Shown here piece by piece: positions 6,885 through 14,684 of a stretch of 64,000 nucleotides of DNA. Below the pieces are notes generated by a model. That model made no database searches, was not told the DNA's origin, and worked only from the letters and a program-made list of their open reading frames with translations. Source of the DNA: Agromyces sp. Root81 (lineage in GTDB: Bacteria; Actinomycetota; Actinomycetes; Actinomycetales; Microbacteriaceae). Location: contig NZ_LMIR01000002.1 of assembly GCF_001429165.1 (NCBI RefSeq), positions 895,883-959,882 of the forward strand, read 5' to 3'. Made by a program: the position numbers and the translations under genes. Within the stretch, counting starts at the first letter, position 1. Each line of letters begins with the position of its first letter.

Positions 6885-8078
6885 ATGCACCGTGCGCAAC
6901 GCCGTCTGCTCGTTCCCGCCGCGGTCGCGGCATCCATCGCCCTCGCCCTCACCGGGTGCGGCGCCTCGAACTTCGGTGGCGACTCCGGCGGTGACGCCGC
7001 CGCTGAAGACGGCCCCATCAAGATCGGCGCCGTGCTCGACATCACGGGTGTCGGCGCGAACCTCGGCGTTCCCGAGCAGAACACCCTCAACATGCTCGCC
7101 GAGCAGCTGAACGCCGACGGCGGCATCGACGGCCGCGAGGTCGAGCTGATCATCAAGGACAACCAGTCCACCGAAGACGGCGCGGCCAAGGCCACCACCC
7201 AGCTCATCGAGAACGACGACGTCGACCTCATCATCGGCTCCTCGCGCACCGGCCCCTCGCTCGCGATGCGCCCCCTCGTCGAGGCCGCGCAGGTGCCGAC
7301 CATCTCGGTCGCCGCGAACGCCGCGATCGTCGACGGCTCCGAGTGGGTCTTCAAGACCGCGCAGAACGACCTCGTCGTGCTCGAGCGCATCCTCGACGAC
7401 GCCGAGTCGAAGGGCTACACCAAGATCGCCCTCGTGCGCGACGCCACCGGCTTCGGCGAGGGCATCGCCGACATCATCACCGAGCTCGGTGAAGAGCGCG
7501 GCATCACCCTCACCGCGACCGAGTCGTTCGAGCCCAGCGCGACCGACTTCACCGCGCAGATGACGAACATCCGCGCCGCCGACGCCGACGCCGTCATCAT
7601 CTGGGGCATCACCCCGTCGGCCGGCCTCGCGCAGGCCGCCTACGTGCAGCTCGGCGTGGACAAGCCGATCTACCAGTCGCACGGTGTCGCCAACGACGCG
7701 TTCTTCGAGGCCGCCGGCCCCGCAGCCGACGGCGTCATCGCCCCGATGGGCCGCTTGCTCGTCGCCGACGAACTCAGCGACGACGACCCCCAGAAGCCGG
7801 TCATCGACGAGTTCATCGCCGACTACACCGAGTCGTTCGGCACCTCCCCCTCGAGCTTCGCGGGGCACGCCTACGACGCGTGGCTCGTCGGCACGAAGGC
7901 GCTCGAGGCCGCCGGCACCGAGCCGGAGGCGCTCCGCGACGCGATCGAGTCGACGACCGACCTCGTCGGCATCTCGGGCATCTTCACGATGACCCCCGAG
8001 AACCACTCCGGCCTCACCGCGGACGCGCTCATCATGGCGCTCGCCGAGGGCGGCCGCTGGACCCTCTACGAAGAGTAA
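6885..8078 (+). CDS. Branched-chain-amino-acid-type ABC transporter substrate-binding lipoprotein
   Basis: 397 aa. A lipoprotein signal peptide ends ALALTGC. The rest is a periplasmic-binding-protein type I (Leu/Ile/Val-binding) fold: PIKIGAVLDITG at the start, then IDGREVELIIKDNQS and LIIGSSRTGPSLAM. It captures the substrate outside the membrane for the permease pair encoded next. ATG 6885 follows an AAGGAGAG ribosome binding site. LIV-type transporters in actinobacteria also carry aromatic acids, and the PaaR-like site upstream makes phenylacetate or a related acid a reasonable guess. This is not shown by the protein itself. Confidence 0.88.
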   Translation: MHRAQRRLLVPAAVAASIALALTGCGASNFGGDSGGDAAAEDGPIKIGAVLDITGVGANLGVPEQNTLNMLAEQLNADGGIDGREVELIIKDNQSTEDGAAKATTQLIENDDVDLIIGSSRTGPSLAMRPLVEAAQVPTISVAANAAIVDGSEWVFKTAQNDLVVLERILDDAESKGYTKIALVRDATGFGEGIADIITELGEERGITLTATESFEPSATDFTAQMTNIRAADADAVIIWGITPSAGLAQAAYVQLGVDKPIYQSHGVANDAFFEAAGPAADGVIAPMGRLLVADELSDDDPQKPVIDEFIADYTESFGTSPSSFAGHAYDAWLVGTKALEAAGTEPEALRDAIESTTDLVGISGIFTMTPENHSGLTADALIMALAEGGRWTLYEE

Positions 8079-8088
8079 GCAGCATCCG

Positions 8089-8958
8089 TTGACCGACTTC
8101 CTCCAGCTGACGGTGGCAGGGCTCTCGCAGGGATCTGTGTACGCCCTGCTCGCCGTCGGCCTCATCGCCACCTACACGGTGCGGCACGTCGTGAACATCG
8201 CCCAGGGCGACTACGCGACGCTGGCCGGTCTTGGCAGCATCTCGCTCGTCACGGCCGGCCTGCCGCTGCCCGTCGCCATCCTCATCGCGCTCGTCACGGT
8301 GACGCTCGCCTCGGTGCTCATCGAGCGGCTCGTCATCTCGCGCGTGAAGAACCTCACGACGCTCGTCTCGATCATCCTGACCCTCGGCGTCTCGACGCTG
8401 CTGCAGGCGATCATGCTCCTCATCTGGGGCGCAGAGGCGAAGCGCCTGCCGGCCTTCCCCGGCAGCGACCTCACCCTCGGCGGGGTCAGCATCCGCTCGC
8501 AGGAGCTCTGGATGCTGGGCGCCCTCGTCGTCGTCGGCGGCGGCATCCTGCTCTTCTACGAGAAGACCCGCTGGGGCAAGGCGCTGCGGGCCAGCGCCGA
8601 GCAGCCGGTCGCCGCGCGCATCGTCGGCATCTCGCCGGCGATCGCCTCGATGCTCGCGTTCGCGATCGCCGGGTTCGCCGGCGCCGCGGCGGGCGTGGTC
8701 AGCTCGCCGATCTACCTCTCGATCTGGTCGGGCGGCCTGCTGCTCGGCCTCAAGGGGTTCGTCGCCGCGGTACTGGGCGGGCTCGTCTCGTTCCGTGCGG
8801 CGATCGTCGGCGCGCTGCTGCTCGGCATCATCGAGTCGTACGTCGCGGGCTACGTGGCATCGGGCTGGAAGGACGCGGTCGCGTTCTTCATCCTCATCAT
8901 CGTGCTCATCATCCGCCCGGCTGGCCTCGTGCTGCGCCCGAACGCCGTGAGGGTCTGA
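8089..8958 (+). CDS. LivH-type ABC transporter permease
   Basis: 289 aa inner-membrane protein with about eight hydrophobic segments and the LivH-family start (GLSQGSVYALLAVGLIATY, NIAQGDYATL). It forms a heterodimeric channel with the LivM half of the next gene. TTG 8089, ten bases after the binding-protein stop, is taken as the start because it gives the conserved N-terminus. Second gene of the importer operon. Confidence 0.9.
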   Translation: MTDFLQLTVAGLSQGSVYALLAVGLIATYTVRHVVNIAQGDYATLAGLGSISLVTAGLPLPVAILIALVTVTLASVLIERLVISRVKNLTTLVSIILTLGVSTLLQAIMLLIWGAEAKRLPAFPGSDLTLGGVSIRSQELWMLGALVVVGGGILLFYEKTRWGKALRASAEQPVAARIVGISPAIASMLAFAIAGFAGAAAGVVSSPIYLSIWSGGLLLGLKGFVAAVLGGLVSFRAAIVGALLLGIIESYVAGYVASGWKDAVAFFILIIVLIIRPAGLVLRPNAVRV

Positions 8959-8959
8959 G

Positions 8960-10954
8960 ATGTCCTACCTGAACAAGGCCGCCATGCGGTCGAAGACCGG
9001 ATTCTGGCCGAACAACCGCGGTACGATCCTCGGCATCGCGGCGTTCGCGGTGGTCATCGCGATCGTGCCGTTCACCGCGAGCTCGTCGATGATGAACATC
9101 GCCGTCTTCTCGATGATCTTCGCGCTGCCCGCGATCGGACTGTCGCTGCTCATGGGCCTCGCCGGCCAGGTGAGCCTCGGCCAGGCGGCGTTCTTCGCGA
9201 TCGGCGCGTACACGCATGCGATCCTGCTGCAGAAGTTCGAGATGCCCGGCCCGGTGGCCGCCGTCGGCGGTGTCGTGGCGGCAATGCTCGCCGCGCTCCT
9301 CGTGGGTCTGCCGATGCTGCGCCTGCGCGGTCACTACCTCGCACTCGCGACGCTCGGCCTCGGCTTCATCGTCATGATCGCCGTGCGCGAGTGGGAGTTC
9401 ACGGGCCGCACGACGGGCATCTACGGCTACGGCCGGCCCGAGGTCTTCGGCATCCCGATCGACAACAACGGACTGTTCTTCTGGTTCGTCGCGCCGTTCG
9501 TGCTCATCGGCCTCGTGCTCGCGCTGAACCTCACCCGCTCGCGGGCGGGCCGGGCGCTCTCGGCGGTCAACGACTCCGAGCTCGCGGCCGAGTCGCTCGG
9601 CGTGAACACCTACGCCCTGCGCGTGAAGGTCTTCACACTCTCGGCGGGCTTCGCGGGCCTCGGCGGCGTCTTCTACGCCTACCAGGTGCAGATCGTCTCG
9701 CCGCAGGTCGCCGAGTTCCACGTCTCGGTCGAACTGCTGCTGATGGTCGTCATCGGCGGACTCGGCTCGGTCTGGGGTGCGGTCGCCGGCGCGTTCATCG
9801 TCGAGCTCCTCTCCGAGGGGCTGCGCGACCTGATCCCCGCGATCATCCCGGGCGCCACGGGCGAGGTGCAGCTCATCGGCTACGGCCTCGTGCTGATCCT
9901 CGTGATCATCCTGCTGCCGGGCGGTCTCTACCAGGTCGTGAAGACGGCGTGGGCGGCGATCACGAGGCGGCGAGCGGATGCCGCGGCCAAGCCCTCCCCC
10001 GCCGAAACCGCCGACGGCGGCTCGGGCGACGTGCCCACGCGGGCGTTCGGCGGCCTGCCCGGCGAGCCTCCGGCCGGCGCGAGCCTCGACGAGGCGACGG
10101 ATGCCGCGGCATCCGCACCTCGCATCCCGACCGTCTCGACGCCGGTCGCGGCCGGCGAACCGATCCTCGTGGTCTCGGGTCTCACGAAGCGCTACGGCGG
10201 CGTGGTCGCCGTCGACGGCGTGAACCTCACCGTGCCCGCCGGACAGATCATGGGCCTCATCGGCCCGAACGGCGCGGGCAAGACGACGTGCTTCAACATG
10301 ATCACGGGCGCGATCGCCCCGACGTCGGGCACGGTGCGATTCCTCGGCGAGGAGATCCAGGGGAGGAAGCCGCACGTCGGCGCGGAGGCCGGGCTCACCC
10401 GCACCTTCCAGAACCTGCAGGTGTTCTCGTCGACCGACGTCGTCGGCAACGTCTACATGGGTCGCTACCGCAAGGGCCGGGCCGGCATCCTCCGCGGCAT
10501 GTTCGGGCTGCAGGGCCGCGAGCAGTACGCCCACGAGGAGATCGCCCGCGACATCCTCGACTCGATGCGCCTCGGCGACGTCGCGGGCCTCGCAGCCGGC
10601 GACCTGCCGTTCGGCCGTCAGCGCATGATGGAGGTGTGCCGTGCGCTCGCCGCCGAGCCCGCCCTGCTGCTGCTCGACGAGCCGATGGCGGGCCTCTCGG
10701 GCAGCGAGCGGGAGCTGCTCGCCCAGCTGCTGCGGGCGCTGCGCGACGCTGGGCTCACGATCGTGCTCGTCGAGCACGACGTCGCCCAGGTGATGGCGCT
10801 CGCCGACTCGGTCGCGGTGCTCGACGACGGTGTGCTCATCGCGCACGGCGATCCCGAGTCGGTGCGCAACGACCCGGCGGTCATCGTCGCCTACCTCGGC
10901 ACCGATGCCGAAGAGGCCGAGGCCGAGCTGAAGGAACTGGAGGAACACGCATGA
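8960..10954 (+). CDS. LivM permease - LivG ATPase fusion
   Basis: 664 aa. Residues 1 to about 335 are a LivM-type permease (GLAGQVSLGQAAFFAIGAY is diagnostic). A linker rich in Ala, Pro and Gly follows (about 336-395), then a LivG-type ATPase (about 395-655) with Walker A GPNGAGKTT, a signature region LPFGRQRMMEV and Walker B LLLLDEP. The ATPase signature departs from LSGGQ, as is normal for LivG. Only two bases separate it from the permease before it, and it overlaps the next gene by ATGA. The two genes are separate in E. coli; fusions of this kind occur in actinobacteria. Confidence 0.9.
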   Translation: MSYLNKAAMRSKTGFWPNNRGTILGIAAFAVVIAIVPFTASSSMMNIAVFSMIFALPAIGLSLLMGLAGQVSLGQAAFFAIGAYTHAILLQKFEMPGPVAAVGGVVAAMLAALLVGLPMLRLRGHYLALATLGLGFIVMIAVREWEFTGRTTGIYGYGRPEVFGIPIDNNGLFFWFVAPFVLIGLVLALNLTRSRAGRALSAVNDSELAAESLGVNTYALRVKVFTLSAGFAGLGGVFYAYQVQIVSPQVAEFHVSVELLLMVVIGGLGSVWGAVAGAFIVELLSEGLRDLIPAIIPGATGEVQLIGYGLVLILVIILLPGGLYQVVKTAWAAITRRRADAAAKPSPAETADGGSGDVPTRAFGGLPGEPPAGASLDEATDAAASAPRIPTVSTPVAAGEPILVVSGLTKRYGGVVAVDGVNLTVPAGQIMGLIGPNGAGKTTCFNMITGAIAPTSGTVRFLGEEIQGRKPHVGAEAGLTRTFQNLQVFSSTDVVGNVYMGRYRKGRAGILRGMFGLQGREQYAHEEIARDILDSMRLGDVAGLAAGDLPFGRQRMMEVCRALAAEPALLLLDEPMAGLSGSERELLAQLLRALRDAGLTIVLVEHDVAQVMALADSVAVLDDGVLIAHGDPESVRNDPAVIVAYLGTDAEEAEAELKELEEHA

Positions 10955-11655
10955 CCCTCGCAGTCGCAGGCCTCGACGCGGGCTACGGCAAGCTCGCGAT
11001 CCTGCACGAGGTGAGCCTCTCGGTCGCCCCGGGCGAGATCGTGACCGTCGTCGGCTCGAACGGCGCCGGCAAGACGACCCTGCTGCGGGCCCTCAACGGA
11101 CTGATCCGTCCGACCGCCGGAACCGTCACGATCGACGGCGTCGACATCACCGGCAAGCCGACGGAGAAGATGGCGGCGCTCGGGCTCACCCACGTGCCCG
11201 AGAACCGGCTGTGCTTCCCGACGCTGTCGGTGCGCGACAACCTGACGCTCGGCGCGTGGAGCCGCGGCGGCAAGGGCGATCTGGCCGCCGTGCTCGAGCT
11301 CTTCCCGCGGCTGCAGCCGCGACTCGGGCAGGCCGCGGGCACGCTCTCGGGCGGCGAGCAGCAGATGGTCGCGATCGGCCGGGGTCTCATGGCCTCGCCG
11401 AAGGCGATCATGCTCGACGAGCCGTCGATCGGGCTCGCGCCGAAGGTCGTCGCCGAGATCATGAAGGTGCTCACCGAGCTGCGCGGGCGCGGCATGGCGG
11501 TGCTGCTCGTCGAGCAGAACGTGCGCGCCTCGTTCGGCATCGCCGATCGCGCCGTCGTCATGCAGCGCGGCCGGGTCGTGCTCGAGGGCACGCCGGCCGA
11601 GCTCGTCGAACTGCCAGAGGTGCGGGGCGCCTACCTCGGCGGTGCGGCGGCCTAG
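10951..11655 (+). CDS. LivF-type ABC transporter ATPase
   Basis: 234 aa with Walker A GSNGAGKTT (about residue 35), signature LSGGEQQM and Walker B AIMLDEPS, plus VPENRLCFPTLSV typical of LivF. It pairs with the LivG domain of the preceding fusion to drive import. ATG overlaps the previous stop by four bases. Last gene of the operon, followed by a strong hairpin. Confidence 0.92.
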   Translation: MTLAVAGLDAGYGKLAILHEVSLSVAPGEIVTVVGSNGAGKTTLLRALNGLIRPTAGTVTIDGVDITGKPTEKMAALGLTHVPENRLCFPTLSVRDNLTLGAWSRGGKGDLAAVLELFPRLQPRLGQAAGTLSGGEQQMVAIGRGLMASPKAIMLDEPSIGLAPKVVAEIMKVLTELRGRGMAVLLVEQNVRASFGIADRAVVMQRGRVVLEGTPAELVELPEVRGAYLGGAAA

Positions 11656-11679
11656 CGGCTCGCCGAACCGACGCCTCGA

Positions 11680-11721
11680 AGAACGGCGGATACCTCGCGC
11701 GCGCGGGGCATCCGCCGTTCT
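11680..11721 (+). terminator. Hairpin terminator of the ABC importer operon
   Basis: Perfect 12-bp stem (11680-11691 / 11710-11721, AGAACGGCGGAT) with an 18-nt GC-rich loop, 24 bp after the LivF stop. Confidence 0.75.
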
Positions 11722-12025
11722 GCATGTTCAGCCGAGGTGGGTGCATCGCCTGCACCGTGGCAGATCCGCCCTGTTGGTCGTGGCGCATCGGTAGCGACGA
11801 ACTCGCGGGTCAACTGGACCGTGTACTGCGGCTACGCCGTCGGACTTCCCCGATGCTCCCGATGCGGAGGGGCAGCGCTTCCTGGAAAGGCTCGTGTACC
11901 GGCCGTAGGAGAGACTCACCTCGTACCGCTCTGCGTGCCCAGAGGACTCGTTGCTCGATCGATTGGCAGGCGTTCTGGGGCTGATTCAAATGTAACGCTG
12001 AGGCGCCGATGAGCGAATACCTCAT
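11722..12025. other. Intergenic region without a supported gene
   Basis: About 300 bp of mixed composition between the importer terminator and the ECF sigma gene. Open frames here have random third-position usage and no ribosome binding sites. The promoter of the sigma factor must lie at the right end, but no clear -35/-10 pair was found. Confidence 0.5.
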
Positions 12026-12637
12026 GTGAGCAACGAACCGAGGTGCGATAGCGAAGTCCAGGTCCCGCCCGACATGGATGTTCGAATGATCGGGCGTGAT
12101 CGAGCAGTCTTGGAGTGGTTCTACCGTGCTCATCTCGACGCAGTCGAGAATTTCGTGGCACGGCGAGTGCGCGACCCGCACACGGCGGCGGATGTCACCG
12201 CCGACGTGTTCCTTGCCGCGATGACCACCGCCTCGCGGTACGACCCAGATCGGGGAAGCGCCAGAGCCTGGCTGTTCGGCATCGCCTACCGGGTCATCGC
12301 CGACACCCAGCGTCGGGCCGCCCGCCGCTGGCGAGCCGCCGAACGCGAGACCAATCGACGCACACTGCATGACGACGCGATCACACGCCTGGAAGAGCAG
12401 CTCGACGCGGCCTCAGCAGCACGCGAGCTCCGTGATTCGCTGGGTCAGCTCTCACGAACCGATCGTGCGTTGATCGAGCTCACTGCACTCGACGGGCTCA
12501 GCATCACCGACGCGGCCTCGGCACTCAACCTCAGCGCCGGAGCGGCCCGCGTGCGCTTGCACCGGGCCAAGCGAAAGCTCCGGCAGACCGTCGAATGCGC
12601 GCGCAACACGGTGCCCGCGACGTCTCGCGGAATCTAA
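12026..12637 (+). CDS. ECF-family RNA polymerase sigma factor
   Basis: 203 aa. Sigma region 2 spans about residues 30-100 (EWFYRAHLDAVENFVARRVR, TADVFLAAM, SARAWLFGIAYRVIADTQRR). Region 4 spans about 135-190 (LSRTDRALIELTALDGLSIT, SAGAARVRLHRAKRKLR). It directs RNA polymerase to alternative promoters. GTG 12026 leaves a 20-residue extension before region 2; the ATG at 12074 is an alternative start. The following gene, 22 bp downstream, encodes a membrane-anchored protein that may be its anti-sigma partner. Confidence 0.88.
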   Translation: MSNEPRCDSEVQVPPDMDVRMIGRDRAVLEWFYRAHLDAVENFVARRVRDPHTAADVTADVFLAAMTTASRYDPDRGSARAWLFGIAYRVIADTQRRAARRWRAAERETNRRTLHDDAITRLEEQLDAASAARELRDSLGQLSRTDRALIELTALDGLSITDAASALNLSAGAARVRLHRAKRKLRQTVECARNTVPATSRGI

Positions 12638-12659
12638 CGACCCCGAAAGGAACCATGAA

Positions 12660-13298
12660 ATGTCGAAACAACTCGATTCATTCCAGAACGAACTACTCGA
12701 AGAGCTGAAGCAGAATGTCGGCCGAGACGCGCAACCACAGACGCGCACTCGCGCGCTGATGGTCGGTGCGGGCGCGTTCGCGGCACTCATCATCGCAGGC
12801 GGGGTCATCGCGGCCAACGTGTTCGATCCCGCCCCTGCCTACGCCGTGACACAGGAAGGAAATGGTGACGTGCACATCGTTCTCAACGCGCTCTCCGACT
12901 CGGAGGGCCTGAAAGCCGAACTAGCCAAACACGGCATCAGTGCCACCGTGACGTACGACGGCACAGGGGACCCGGCGGCGGTTCCCTCCGAAGGTTTGCT
13001 CACTCCGGGCTCAGCGCCGACGTCCGGTGATGCGTCAAGTTCCACTCTGACTGGAAGCGCTGCGATCGGAGGCGAATCAACCGAGGGCTGCAGTGCAGAC
13101 GCTCTCGAACACCCGCAGGTCACATTCGACAACGGCAGAGTCCTGATCGACATCCCAGCCGCATCGATCCCCGCCGGAGAACAGCTGTCGATCACCACCG
13201 CGGGTGGAAGCACCGCCTTCTCGAGCATCACTGCGACCTGGGGCACCGGCCTGTGCGGATTCGGTGCGGCACAGGCCACCACCGTCCCAGCGGGATAG
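12660..13298 (+). CDS. Membrane-anchored protein paired with the ECF sigma factor (possible anti-sigma)
   Basis: 212 aa with one transmembrane segment at about residues 34-54 (GAGAFAALIIAGGVIAANVF). The cytoplasmic part is a short amphipathic stretch of about 32 residues (SKQLDSFQNELLEELKQ). The outer part of about 155 residues contains two Cys (about 141 and 201). It has no zinc anti-sigma HxxxCxxC motif. Being co-transcribed with an ECF sigma makes an anti-sigma or signal-sensing role plausible, but this is inference. ATG 12660 follows AAAGGA; no family is recognised. Confidence 0.7.
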   Translation: MSKQLDSFQNELLEELKQNVGRDAQPQTRTRALMVGAGAFAALIIAGGVIAANVFDPAPAYAVTQEGNGDVHIVLNALSDSEGLKAELAKHGISATVTYDGTGDPAAVPSEGLLTPGSAPTSGDASSSTLTGSAAIGGESTEGCSADALEHPQVTFDNGRVLIDIPAASIPAGEQLSITTAGGSTAFSSITATWGTGLCGFGAAQATTVPAG

Positions 13299-13322
13299 CC
13301 AGCATCTCGCGGAGCGACGTGC

Positions 13323-13359
13323 ACCCGATGACGGCCCACCGCCATGGCTGTCATCGGGT
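13323..13359. terminator. Bidirectional hairpin between convergent genes
   Basis: 10-bp stem ACCCGATGAC / GTCATCGGGT (13323-13332 and 13350-13359). The right arm runs over the stop codon of the AAA ATPase gene on the other strand, so one hairpin can serve both genes. Confidence 0.6.
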
Positions 13360-14574
13360 CTCGCGCGGCTTGCGCTTCTGCACCTCGGGCACGGTCAGCT
13401 CGGGCACCGCCCGCAGCATGAACCGGTCGAAGTCGGGCACGGTGAAGGCGGCGTAGCCGTGCTCGGGCGTGTAGAGCAGGCCCATGTCGATGAGCTCCGC
13501 GCGGGTCGGGCCGACCTGGGTCGACTCGCGCCCCATGACCCGCGCGACGTCCGAGGCCTTCTGCGGCGCTGCACCGAGCTCGGCCATCGCGCGCAGATAG
13601 GCAGTCTGGAGCGGAGCGGTGCGATCGAGCCGCACCCTGAAGAACGAGCCGTCGAGCTTCGCCTCGTAGGCTTCTCTCGCGATCTCGACGTCGTCGCGGT
13701 GCACCCGATCGTCGGACGCGACACCCCACACCTGGTAGCCGAGCTCCTGGATGAAGTAGGGGTAGCCCTGGGTGATCTCGACAGCGAGATCGACGGCGTC
13801 CTCGTCGAAGACGACTCCCTCGACGAGCGCGGGCTCGATGAGCGCCTTGCGGGCGTCGTCGCCCGAGAGCGACCCGATTCGCGGAAACTTGAACAGGCGC
13901 TCGGCGTACGACTTCGCGTCGCCCGCGAGCTCGGCGATCTGCGGCAGGCCCGCGCCGACGAAGGTGATCGGGAGCTTGCGCTGCACCGTCTTGTGCACGG
14001 CCTGGATCAGCGCTTCGAGTTGCGAGCGCCCGAGGAACTGCACCTCGTCGATGAGCAGCGCGACGCCGCGCCCCTGTTCGGCGGCCGCTTCACCGAGTGC
14101 GACGAAGACATCGGTCAGGTCCATCGACAGGTCGCCGTGATCACCCAGCCCCTCAGCAGGCGGAACGTCCCAGGACACGCTGAACGTGCCCTGCTGATCG
14201 ACGGACACCGCGAACGCGCTCAGCACCTCAGCGGCACGCCTGCTCCGCTCGGTCCACCGGGCGCGGGGAGAGAGCCGGAGGAGGGCGGCCTTCAGTTGCG
14301 AGAACATCGACTGCCGGAACCGTGCGTCGTCGTGCTTCGCCGCCTCGATCTCGACGACCTCCCACTTCGCCGCGCTCGCGATGTCCATGAACTGGCCGAG
14401 CAGCACCGTCTTGCCGACGCCCCGGAGCCCGGTGATGATCATGGACTGTTCGGTTCGCCCACGTTCGAGCCGCCGCAGCAACATCCGGAAGGAATCGAGC
14501 TGATCGTCCCTGCCGACGACGATCTCAGGGGCAGCACCGGCATTCGGCGTGTACGGGTTGCTGATGCTGTCCAT
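13351..14574 (-). CDS. AAA ATPase of the ORC/CDC6-like type with a winged-helix C-terminus
   Basis: 407 aa. Walker A is GLRGVGKTVLL (about residues 49-59) and Walker B is ALLIDEVQFL (about 172-181). Sensor-like segments follow (PITFVGAGLPQI). The C-terminal 100 residues look like a winged helix (QKASDVARVMGRESTQVGPT, then MGLLYTPEHGYAAFTVPDF). Related ATPases (AAA_16 / archaeal-type ATPases) are widespread and poorly characterised, and some bind DNA. A palindrome just upstream suggests autoregulation. It is monocistronic and divergent from the Mrp operon. Its cellular role is unknown. Confidence 0.75.
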   Translation of the reverse strand: MDSISNPYTPNAGAAPEIVVGRDDQLDSFRMLLRRLERGRTEQSMIITGLRGVGKTVLLGQFMDIASAAKWEVVEIEAAKHDDARFRQSMFSQLKAALLRLSPRARWTERSRRAAEVLSAFAVSVDQQGTFSVSWDVPPAEGLGDHGDLSMDLTDVFVALGEAAAEQGRGVALLIDEVQFLGRSQLEALIQAVHKTVQRKLPITFVGAGLPQIAELAGDAKSYAERLFKFPRIGSLSGDDARKALIEPALVEGVVFDEDAVDLAVEITQGYPYFIQELGYQVWGVASDDRVHRDDVEIAREAYEAKLDGSFFRVRLDRTAPLQTAYLRAMAELGAAPQKASDVARVMGRESTQVGPTRAELIDMGLLYTPEHGYAAFTVPDFDRFMLRAVPELTVPEVQKRKPRETR

Positions 14575-14602
14575 GCACGAGATCTTATGGCCTTTACCAA
14601 GC

Positions 14603-14621
14603 TTTATCGAGGTTCGATAAA
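14603..14621. promoter_or_regulatory. Palindromic operator between the AAA ATPase and the Mrp operon
   Basis: Perfect 8-bp arms TTTATCGA and TCGATAAA with a 3-bp centre, 29 bp upstream of the ATPase ATG and 64 bp upstream of mrpA. It is the most AT-rich spot in the neighbourhood, consistent with a promoter. The winged-helix ATPase is the nearest candidate ligand; control of mrpA from the same site is possible. Confidence 0.6.
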
Positions 14622-14684
14622 ATCAACTAAAGACACTTGACGTACAGATAGACTGGCGGAACGGTGCGAGCGCAAGGAGGGTGA

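Noticed and set aside
8909..10948. 679-codon minus-strand frame opposite the LivM-LivG fusion
   Set aside because: Composition (His, Arg, Asp, Glu) is that of an antisense shadow in high-GC DNA. There is no domain, and the plus strand encodes a well-defined protein.
11737..12012. 91-codon frame before the ECF sigma gene
   Set aside because: Random third-position use, no ribosome binding site, and overlapping the sigma promoter region.
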